A stretch of 64,000 bases of DNA, taken from contig NZ_JACBNX010000015.1 of assembly GCF_013403875.1 (NCBI RefSeq), positions 83,105-147,104 on the forward strand. The letters are read 5' to 3'. Of this stretch, positions 58,201 through 64,000 are shown piece by piece. The first letter of the stretch is position 1; each line of letters opens with the position of its first letter. Both the position numbers and the translations under genes were made by a program. The stretch comes from Burkholderia guangdongensis. Its GTDB lineage: Bacteria > Pseudomonadota > Gammaproteobacteria > Burkholderiales > Burkholderiaceae. The notes under the pieces are model-generated. The model ran no database searches. It had not been told where the DNA came from and worked only from the letters and a program-made list of their open reading frames with translations.

Positions 58201-59299
58201 CGTCGAACCACTTCAGCTCGAAGCGCGCGACCGGTACGTCGTGGATCTTGCCCTGATTGTGTTCGAGCCGCGTGACCTCGAGCCAGTTGCCGTCCGGATC
58301 GACCATCCGCCACCAGGCCAGGTTGTCGAGCGCGGTGCCCCACAGCACGGCCTTCTTGCCGCCCGCGTTCATCGCGATATTGCCGCCGATGCACGACGCG
58401 TCGAGCGACGTCGGATCGACCGCGAACACGTAGCCGGCCGCTTCCGCCGCCTCGGTCACGCGGCGCGTGACGACGCCCGCGCCGGAGAAGATCGTCGGCA
58501 CCTTGTGATCGACGCCCGGCAGCTCGGTCAGCTCGACCGCGCCCAACTGCTCGAGCTTCTCGGTGTTGAGCACGGCCGAGAACGGCGTGAGCGGCACCGC
58601 GCCGCCGGTATAGCCGGTGCCGCCGCCGCGCGGGATCACGGTCAGTCCGAGCTCGAAGCAGGCCTTCACGAGGCCCGCCATCTCGGCTTCGGTGTCCGGC
58701 GTCAGCACGACGAACGGATATTCGACGCGCCAGTCGGTCGCGTCGGTCACGTGCGACACGCGCGACAGGCCGTCGAAGCGGATGTTGTCCTTCTGCGTGC
58801 AGCGGCCGAGCGTTTTCGTCGCGCGGCGGCGCAGGTCGGCCAGCTTGTCGAATTCCTGCGCGAACTCGTCGACCGCGCGCTGCGCGGCGGCCGCGAGCAT
58901 CTGCACGCGCGCCGCGCGCCCCTCGCCCGCCGCGTCGTGATGCGCGGTCAGATCGGCGCGGCGGCGCTTCTCGATCTCGGTCAGCCGGTGATTCAGCGCC
59001 TCGATCAGCAGCGCGCGGCGCTTCGGGTTGTCGAGCAGGTCGTCCTGCAGATACGGATTGCGGCGCACGACCCAGATGTCGCCGAGCACCTCGTACAGCA
59101 TCCGCGCCGAGCGGCCGGTGCGGCGTTCGGCACGCAGTTCGTCGAGCGCGGCCCAGGCTTGCTCGCCCAGCAGCCGGATCACGATTTCGCGATCGGAGAA
59201 CGAGGTGTAGTTGTACGGAATCTCACGCAGGCGAGGCGCGGGGTCGGCGGCGACGGAGGCAGCCGCGCCGTTCGGATCGAAAACTTGAGGTGCGTTCAT
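55298..59299 (-). CDS. large FAD-linked oxidase / Fe-S / CCG-domain fusion (DUF3683)
   Basis: 1,333 residues. N-terminal DUF3683-like region about 1-165; FAD-binding_4 domain ([60 protein letters not shown]) and FAD-oxidase C-terminal domain with [16 protein letters not shown] and [13 protein letters not shown]; two 4Fe-4S motifs ([11 protein letters not shown] and [12 protein letters not shown]); two heterodisulfide-reductase-type CCG domains ([65 protein letters not shown]). This is a GlcD/GlcF-like dehydrogenase joined in one chain, most likely oxidising a 2-hydroxyacid such as D-lactate, with electrons to quinone. Substrate unknown. Confidence 0.88.
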   Translation of the reverse strand: MNAPQVFDPNGAAASVAADPAPRLREIPYNYTSFSDREIVIRLLGEQAWAALDELRAERRTGRSARMLYEVLGDIWVVRRNPYLQDDLLDNPKRRALLIEALNHRLTEIEKRRRADLTAHHDAAGEGRAARVQMLAAAAQRAVDEFAQEFDKLADLRRRATKTLGRCTQKDNIRFDGLSRVSHVTDATDWRVEYPFVVLTPDTEAEMAGLVKACFELGLTVIPRGGGTGYTGGAVPLTPFSAVLNTEKLEQLGAVELTELPGVDHKVPTIFSGAGVVTRRVTEAAEAAGYVFAVDPTSLDASCIGGNIAMNAGGKKAVLWGTALDNLAWWRMVDPDGNWLEVTRLEHNQGKIHDVPVARFELKWFDGAAAPGEKLLRTETLDIEGRRFRKEGLGKDVTDKFLAGLPGVQKEGCDGLITSARWVLHKMPAHTRTVCLEFFGQAREAIPSIVEIKDYLFETAKQGGAILAGLEHLDERYLRAVGYATKSKRNAFPKMVLIGDIVGDDADQVAHATSEVVRMANGKSGEGFVAVSAEARKRFWLDRSRTAAIAKHTNAFKINEDVVIPIDRMGEYTDGIERINIELSLKNKLQLVDALEAFFRTGNLPLGKTDDASEIPSAELLEDRVQQALELLKRVRARWTFVLDKLDLSLREAQHYLVQLGYEGLAEKFADRVDMQPGATVFHVAQDRTVRISWKNEIRAELRTIFNGGAFKQILDDAQAIHKQVLRGRVFVALHMHAGDGNVHTNIPVNSDNYEMLQDAHAAVARIMTLARSLDGVISGEHGIGITKLEFLTDDEIGEFRAYKQRVDPEGRFNKGKLLEGADLRNAYTPSFGLMGYESLIMQQSDIGAIADSVKNCLRCGKCKPVCATHVPRANLLYSPRNKILATSLLIEAFLYEEQTRRGVSIKHWDEFNDVADHCTVCHKCATPCPVNIDFGDVTMNMRNILRKMGKKKFNPGNAAGMFFLNATNPQTINVARSVMMGVGYKVQRFANDMLKNVVKKQTAHPPATTGKPPVVEQVIHFVNKKMPGNLPKKTARALLDIEDNKIVPIIRDPKTTTVDSEAVFYFPGCGSERLFSQVGLATQAMLWEAGVQTVLPPGYLCCGYPQRGSGQYDKAEQIVTDNRVLFHRVANTLNYLDIKTVVVSCGTCYDQLAGYEFDKIFPGCRIIDIHEFLLEKGMKLDGVKGMRYMYHDPCHTPIKTMDPVKLVNELMGAEHDGYRIEKNDRCCGESGTLAVTRPDISTQVRFRKEEEIRKGAAKLRAIPVSAGDPPVGDVKILTSCPSCLQGLSRYNEDANIEADYVVVEIARQVLGENWMADYVARANSGGIERVLV

Positions 59300-59798
59300 G
59301 TTTGGACGACTCGGAGGGCCGCTCCCCTGGTCACGGGCGGCGGCCAAAGCGCGTGGGCGCAATCTTGGGGAAATCTGTTCTGTTGCCAGGCGCGCGCCAG
59401 CGGGCGCGGGCTTTGCATGGGGCCGGAGCAAGCGCTGAAGCGCTAGGCCCGGGCCGACAGCCTGGCGGCGTTCGGATCCGTCAACACGATCGCGCGCAGC
59501 GCGCGTGCCGTTGCGCCGCGGGCCCGGCTGCGCGCGGCGACGGCTTCAGATGGACGATCCGACGGTGCCTCTGCATCTTCCGATCCTTGATTCAAAACGG
59601 AATTCTAACCCATGATCGAGGATCGCGTGACGCCCCGGAGCGCCCGCCGCACGGGGCCCGCGCCGGAGACGGTCGCGTGCGGCGGCCCCGTTTTCGCCGT
59701 CCGGCCGGCCGGTTGCCGACGGCCGGACCCGAAACCCCGGGGCTTGGCGCTATCATTGACCCTTTACCGTTCCGCATCCGCACCGCACGCGAGCGCTC
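59300..59798. other. 499-bp divergent gap between the fusion oxidoreductase and ilvA
   Basis: No gene supported. Possible -10 words: TAGAAT (minus, about 59611-59616) for the oxidoreductase and TATCAT (59751-59756) for ilvA. The rest is GC-rich with no clear hairpins. Confidence 0.4.
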
Positions 59799-61322
59799 AT
59801 GGCACCCCACGATTATCTGAAGAAAATCCTCACCGCGCGCGTCTACGACGTCGCGTTCGAGACCGAACTCGAACCCGCCCGCAACCTGTCCAACCGGCTG
59901 CGCAACCCGGTCTACCTGAAGCGCGAGGACAACCAGCCGGTGTTCTCGTTCAAGCTGCGCGGCGCGTACAACAAGATGGCGCACATCCCCGCCGACGCGC
60001 TCGCGCGCGGCGTGATCACCGCGTCGGCCGGCAACCACGCGCAGGGCGTCGCGTTCTCGGCCGCGCGGCTCGGCGTGAAGGCCGTGATCGTCGTGCCCGT
60101 CACGACGCCGCAGGTGAAGGTCGACGCGGTGCGCACGCACGGCGGCCCGACGGTCGAGGTGATCCAGGCCGGCGAGTCGTACAGCGACGCGTACGCGCAC
60201 GCGCTCAAGGTGCAGGAGGAGCGCGGGCTCACGTTCGTGCATCCGTTCGACGATCCGTACGTGATCGCCGGCCAGGGCACCGTCGCGATGGAGATCCTGC
60301 GCCAGCATCAGGGCCCGATCCATGCGATCTTCGTGCCGATCGGCGGCGGCGGGCTCGCCGCGGGCGTCGCCGCGTACGTGAAGGCCGTGCGCCCCGAGAT
60401 CAAGGTGATCGGCGTGCAGACCGAGGATTCGTGCGCGATGGCGCAGTCGCTCGATGCCGGCCGGCGCGTCGAGCTCACCGAGGTCGGACTGTTCTCGGAC
60501 GGCACCGCGGTGAAGCTCGTCGGCGAGGAGACGTTCCGGCTGTGCCGCGAGTATCTGGACGAAGTCGTGACCGTCGACACCGACGCGCTGTGCGCGGCGA
60601 TCAAGGACGTGTTCCAGGACACCCGCAGCGTGCTCGAGCCGGCCGGCTCGCTCGCGGTCGCGGGCGCGAAACGCTATGCGGAGCGCGAGGGGATCGAGAA
60701 CCAGACGCTCATCGCGATCACGTCCGGCGCGAACATGAACTTCGACCGGATGCGCTTCGTCGCGGAGCGCGCCGAAGTGGGCGAGGCGCGCGAGGCGGTG
60801 TTCGCGGTGACGATCCCGGAGGAGCGCGGCAGCTTCAAGCGCTTCTGCTCGCTCGTCGGCGAGCGCAACGTGACCGAGTTCAACTACCGGATCGCCGATG
60901 CGCAGTCCGCGCACATCTTCGTCGGCGTGCAGATCAAGCGGCGCGGCGAGTCGGCCGAGATCGCCGCGAACTTCGACGCGCACGGCTTCACGGCCGTCGA
61001 TCTGACCGGCGACGAGCTGTCGAAGCAGCACGTCCGCTACATGGTCGGCGGCCGCTCGCCGCTCGCGCACGACGAGCGGCTGTTCCGCTTCGAATTTCCG
61101 GAGCGGCCGGGCGCGCTGATGAAGTTCCTGTCGTCGATGGCGCCGGACTGGAACATCAGCCTGTTCCACTACCGGAACCAGGGCGCGGACTACAGCTCGA
61201 TCCTCGTCGGCATCCAGGTGCCGCAGGCGGACAACGCCGAATTCGGCCGCTTCCTCGCGGCGCTCGGCTATCCGTACTTCGAGGAGAGCGGCAACCCGGC
61301 CTATCGCCTGTTTCTGTCGTAA
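59799..61322 (+). CDS. ilvA: biosynthetic threonine ammonia-lyase
   Basis: 507-residue PLP enzyme making 2-oxobutanoate from threonine, first step of isoleucine synthesis. PLP lysine is K52 in FSFKLRGAYNKM; SAGNHAQGVAFSAARLGVKA, PIGGGGLAAGVAAYVK and TSGANMNFDRMRFV follow. Two ACT-like regulatory repeats at about residues 330-500 (FAVTIPEERGSFKRFCSLVG and FRFEFPERPGALMKFLSSMA) show the isoleucine-regulated biosynthetic form. queF starts right after its stop codon. Confidence 0.97.
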   Translation: MAPHDYLKKILTARVYDVAFETELEPARNLSNRLRNPVYLKREDNQPVFSFKLRGAYNKMAHIPADALARGVITASAGNHAQGVAFSAARLGVKAVIVVPVTTPQVKVDAVRTHGGPTVEVIQAGESYSDAYAHALKVQEERGLTFVHPFDDPYVIAGQGTVAMEILRQHQGPIHAIFVPIGGGGLAAGVAAYVKAVRPEIKVIGVQTEDSCAMAQSLDAGRRVELTEVGLFSDGTAVKLVGEETFRLCREYLDEVVTVDTDALCAAIKDVFQDTRSVLEPAGSLAVAGAKRYAEREGIENQTLIAITSGANMNFDRMRFVAERAEVGEAREAVFAVTIPEERGSFKRFCSLVGERNVTEFNYRIADAQSAHIFVGVQIKRRGESAEIAANFDAHGFTAVDLTGDELSKQHVRYMVGGRSPLAHDERLFRFEFPERPGALMKFLSSMAPDWNISLFHYRNQGADYSSILVGIQVPQADNAEFGRFLAALGYPYFEESGNPAYRLFLS

Positions 61323-62159
61323 ATGAGCGTGATCATGCAACCCGAACATTCCCCGCTCGGCAAGGCGACCGTCTACGCGTCGCAGTACGACGCGTCGCTG
61401 CTGTTCCCGATCCCGCGCGCCGGCGCGCGCGAGCAGATCGGCATCGGTGCCGCGCTGCCGTTTTTCGGCACCGATATCTGGAACGCGTACGAGCTGTCGT
61501 GGCTCAACGCGCGCGGCAAGCCGCAGGTCGCGGTCGCGACGTTCTTCGTGCCGGCCGAATCGCCGAATATCGTCGAATCGAAATCGTTCAAGCTGTATCT
61601 CGGCTCGTTCGCGCAGAGCGCGTTCGATTCGTTCGACGCGGTGCGCGAGGCGCTGAAGCGCGACGTGTCAGCCGCGTGCGGCGCGAGTGTGTCGGTGCAG
61701 CTCGTCGGGCCGCACGACTTCCGCAAGCTGCAGATGGACGAGCTCGACGGGCTGTCGCTCGATCGGCTCGATCTCGATACCGATATCTACGAGCCCGATC
61801 CGTCGCTGCTCACGGCCGCGCTCGACGAAGCGCCGGTCGAGGAAACGCTGGTGTCCGATCTGCTGAAATCGAACTGCCCGGTGACTGGTCAGCCGGACTG
61901 GGGCAGCGTGCAGATTCATTACGTCGGGCCGCAGATCGATCATGCGGGGTTGTTGCGGTACATCATCTCGTATCGCAATCACACGGGCTTTCACGAGCAG
62001 TGCGTCGAGCGGATCTTCGTCGATATTCTGAAGGCGTGCCAGCCGGTGAAGCTCGCGGTGTATGCGCGGTATACGAGGAGGGGCGGGCTCGATATCAATC
62101 CGTTCCGGACGAATTACAACCAGCCGATGCCGGATAATGCGAGGACGGCGAGGCAGTGA
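61323..62159 (+). CDS. queF: NADPH-dependent 7-cyano-7-deazaguanine reductase
   Basis: 278-residue long-type QueF, reducing preQ0 to preQ1 for queuosine in tRNA. Substrate block [20 protein letters not shown] with nucleophile C185 and D192; NADPH-binding [39 protein letters not shown] in the second T-fold half. ATG 61323 abuts the ilvA TAA, so it is probably coupled; ATG 61335 is possible. Confidence 0.95.
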   Translation: MSVIMQPEHSPLGKATVYASQYDASLLFPIPRAGAREQIGIGAALPFFGTDIWNAYELSWLNARGKPQVAVATFFVPAESPNIVESKSFKLYLGSFAQSAFDSFDAVREALKRDVSAACGASVSVQLVGPHDFRKLQMDELDGLSLDRLDLDTDIYEPDPSLLTAALDEAPVEETLVSDLLKSNCPVTGQPDWGSVQIHYVGPQIDHAGLLRYIISYRNHTGFHEQCVERIFVDILKACQPVKLAVYARYTRRGGLDINPFRTNYNQPMPDNARTARQ

Positions 62160-62168
62160 GGGGGCGGG

Positions 62169-63323
62169 CTATCTCGGCTTCGGGGCCAGTTGAGTACCAG
62201 TCGCTGTAAGCGCGCCGCGATCGAGCGCGGTGGCCGCTGGGCCGTCGGGAACGGATGAACGCCCCTTATCCAAGCTGCTTTTCTGCAATGTCGCTGGTGA
62301 ACTGACGGGCTTCGCGGCGTCGATCAGTGTCTTCACATCCCCGTTCCATTCAGGGAGTGGGGCTGGCGGCAATGGAAGAACCTTATCCAGATTCGGGAGT
62401 TTCAGGCGGCCTCGATAGTGTTCCAGCATGTCCCCAATCTTGCCGTATCGTTCTGATCTGGCTTTGTCGATGGCACTAACCAATCCAGTGCCATCAGTGA
62501 GGAACATACCGTCGAATTCAACCGATAGCTCATTCGCACAGTCAGCACACCCTAGTTTTACACCTTCCTGAAGGACACGAAGCGCCCGTGCTTTGGCGTC
62601 TGGCGTATTGGGGCGCCGATATATAAATCCAAGCTTGTACGCGGCAGGCCCGTAACCTTGTGAGACTGCGCACTCCAGCATCTGAGTTGCAATCGGCAAA
62701 TTTCCCCAAAACTCCCCTTCCGGATCATCGTAAGTGCCAGCCAACTGCTTTCCGAGAAATGTCATTGCTGACGGACTGCCCATGTCAGCGGCTCGCTGAA
62801 AGAATGCATAGGCACTGGTTGCGTCGCCCCTCTTGACCATCCCGTTCTGGTGATATGCGCCCATTATGTCGTATGCGTCGGGTACGCCTAATCGCATCGC
62901 TTTCTCAACCCATTCAATCGCGATTTCGGGATCATGTTGAGGCACGCCCGGATAACTACTTAGAATCAATGAAGCAAGATTGAGCATGGCTTTCCAGCTA
63001 CCGCGATCGGCAGCGTGAGTGTATAGCTGGTAAATTTTCGGGTAGTCACGCTTGTCGGAGTAGATATCTGGGTCGTCGAGCGCGAGCGCCTGCTGGAACC
63101 ACAACTCTGCCTGCGAATCAACAGGCGGCACATGCTGATTCTGATACACACACGTAAAGCTCTTTCGATGTGGGTCGAAGAGCGGCAGTTTTTCGTAGCG
63201 CGGTAGATCAGATTTGGCAGTACCTTTTTTGACGATCGAAATCCACGATGCCTCGGCCTGCACGCTTGCAGCAAACAGGCTCAAGGTAAAGCAAATGACT
63301 CTGCAAAATAGGAGAATTTTCAT
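62169..63323 (-). CDS. Sel1-repeat periplasmic protein (paralogue 1)
   Basis: 384 residues from ATG 63323 (GGAG nine bases upstream; GTG 63341 would overlap the neighbour). Signal peptide KILLFCRVICFTLSLFAASV ending QAEA. Sel1 (TPR-like) repeats from about residue 90: AADRGSWKAMLNLASLIL, AMRLGVPDAYDIMGAYHQNG, AADMGSPSAMTFLGKQLAGT, AVSQGYGPAAYKLGFIYRR, then a C-terminal domain (RGRLKLPNLDKVLPLPPAPL, EWNGDVKTLIDAAK). It resembles the Sel1 proteins found in multicopy as cognate immunity proteins of type VI lipase effectors, but no effector is in the window. Composition is less GC-rich than its left neighbours. Confidence 0.75.
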   Translation of the reverse strand: MKILLFCRVICFTLSLFAASVQAEASWISIVKKGTAKSDLPRYEKLPLFDPHRKSFTCVYQNQHVPPVDSQAELWFQQALALDDPDIYSDKRDYPKIYQLYTHAADRGSWKAMLNLASLILSSYPGVPQHDPEIAIEWVEKAMRLGVPDAYDIMGAYHQNGMVKRGDATSAYAFFQRAADMGSPSAMTFLGKQLAGTYDDPEGEFWGNLPIATQMLECAVSQGYGPAAYKLGFIYRRPNTPDAKARALRVLQEGVKLGCADCANELSVEFDGMFLTDGTGLVSAIDKARSERYGKIGDMLEHYRGRLKLPNLDKVLPLPPAPLPEWNGDVKTLIDAAKPVSSPATLQKSSLDKGRSSVPDGPAATALDRGALTATGTQLAPKPR

Positions 63324-63337
63324 CAGTGCCACTCCGT

Positions 63338-64000
63338 TCACGTGGTACTGGAAATGTTGGTCGACGCGGGTACATCCATAGAGGCATGCAACACGTTTTT
63401 TGCCGGACGATCCGTGAACGGCAATAGAAAACCAGTCATTGGTTTGACGTTTTGTCGCTGATCGTCACTATGATCCATGCTGTCTGACAGCGAGGACACG
63501 CGATATCCGTGCGGGATGAATTCATGCCCTTGCAGCGCGGCACCCTGCTTCGGTGCGGGAGGTGGTGTTACGGCTTTCGCGCCGTCGATCAGGCTCTGCA
63601 CATTACCGTCCCACTTTGGTAACGGAGCGGGAGGAAGCGGCAGAACTTTGTCGAGGTTCGGCAATTTTAGGCGCCCCTGATAGAACTCAAGCGCATCACC
63701 GAGCTTGCTGTAACGCTGAGCGCGGGCTTTGTCGATGTGGCCTACAAGGTTCGTGCCATCGGTAAGATCGAGACCGTTGAACTCAGGGGCCAAGCTGTTT
63801 GCACATTTAGCACTTCCGAGTTTCACACCCTCGTGCAAGATCTTAAGTGCCCGAAACTTTGGGGGTGTCAGGATTTCCGTGTTCAAGGCGGGTTGAATAA
63901 TCACACGGACGGGCGAACGAATCGATCCTGATAGAGGATAGCGAACTGGTTCATCGCTGCCTTCCAATCATGAGCAGCACGACTCCAGTCGGCCGTGATA
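63338..64000 (-). pseudogene. disrupted Sel1-repeat paralogue 2, runs off the right edge
   Basis: The 3' part (63338-63883) matches the C-terminus of paralogue 1 almost block for block (ALKILHEGVKLGSAKCANSL, LTDGTNLVGHIDKARAQRYS, RGRLKLPNLDKVLPLPPAPL variant, KWDGNVQSLIDGAK). Upstream, a different frame from the window edge reads SRAAHDWKAAMNQFAILYQD, which aligns with the first Sel1 repeat of paralogue 1, and then hits TGA at 63901-63903. About 125 residues of the repeat region are missing between them, with a shift of frame. A TTG at 63967 could restart the 3' part. It ends 14 bp before paralogue 1. Confidence 0.6.

Noticed and set aside
54461..59446. Very long open frame (1,661 codons) on the plus strand
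   Set aside because: It is the antisense shadow of the fusion oxidoreductase, HIT and DUF971 genes; high GC removes stops from the opposite frame. The translation is Arg/His/Val-rich with no motif.
59300..59798. Plus-strand open frame from 59290 in the gap before ilvA
   Set aside because: No ribosome site or recognisable motif; composition fits non-coding leader DNA.

Overview
The window is high-GC DNA (about two-thirds G+C in most coding stretches). Gene content and order point to a Burkholderia chromosome, most like the B. pseudomallei/thailandensis group. This rests on recalled protein resemblance and conserved gene order (miaB-phoH-ybeY-corC-lnt, lptD-surA-pdxA-rsmA, fmdB-DUF502-aspS-nudB, ubiE/ubiJ/ubiB), not on a database search. 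Nearly all of it is core chromosome; the two clear accessory patches are a small lower-GC islet at 17.64-18.54 kb and the right end from 62.2 kb.

Layout. 0-3.2 kb: a split-barrel-like flavoprotein (cut by the window edge), a ferritin-like protein and a gamma-glutamyltransferase, all on the minus strand. 3.4-8.5 kb: glycerol-3-phosphate catabolism (glpR, glpD, glpK) with a TTCG/CGAA-rich operator-promoter in front of glpD. 8.6-10.5 kb: a HAD phosphatase, and ribB behind an FMN riboswitch. 10.5-17.6 kb: miaB, phoH, ybeY, a ChaC-type cyclotransferase, corC and lnt. 17.8-18.5 kb: a double-glycine-leader bacteriocin-like peptide, a strong hairpin, and a small two-helix membrane protein that is a candidate immunity protein. 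18.7-24.1 kb: glyQ, glyS, gmhB, plsC and a YgjP-like metallopeptidase. 24.1-31.2 kb (minus): gloA, a lipoprotein, and rsmA-pdxA-surA-lptD. 31.4-33.2 kb: amgK-murU peptidoglycan recycling. 33.2-37.2 kb: an Atm1-type ABC exporter, an acyl-CoA thioesterase, a nitrate-reductase-associated protein and fdhD. 37.3-44.4 kb (minus): a fatty-acid beta-oxidation cluster under a TetR regulator. 44.6-49.4 kb (minus): a phospholipase D/cardiolipin synthase, nudB, aspS, DUF502 and an FmdB zinc ribbon. 49.5-55.3 kb (minus): a methyltransferase, ubiB, ubiJ, a Tim44-like protein, ubiE, DUF971 and a HIT protein. 55.3-59.3 kb (minus): a 1,333-residue FAD/Fe-S/CCG fusion oxidoreductase. 59.8-62.2 kb: ilvA and queF. 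62.2-64 kb (minus): two tandem Sel1-repeat paralogues, the second apparently broken by an internal deletion and running off the window.

The most promising items for new biology are the bacteriocin-like pair in the lnt-glyQ gap; an 83-bp duplicated module between the HIT and DUF971 genes that makes a 28-codon mini-ORF with ATGA overlaps at both ends; the broken Sel1 paralogue; the long N-terminal extension on YbeY; a terminator directly against the ubiJ start; and short tandem repeats sitting on stop codons. No tRNA, rRNA, CRISPR array or insertion sequence was seen.
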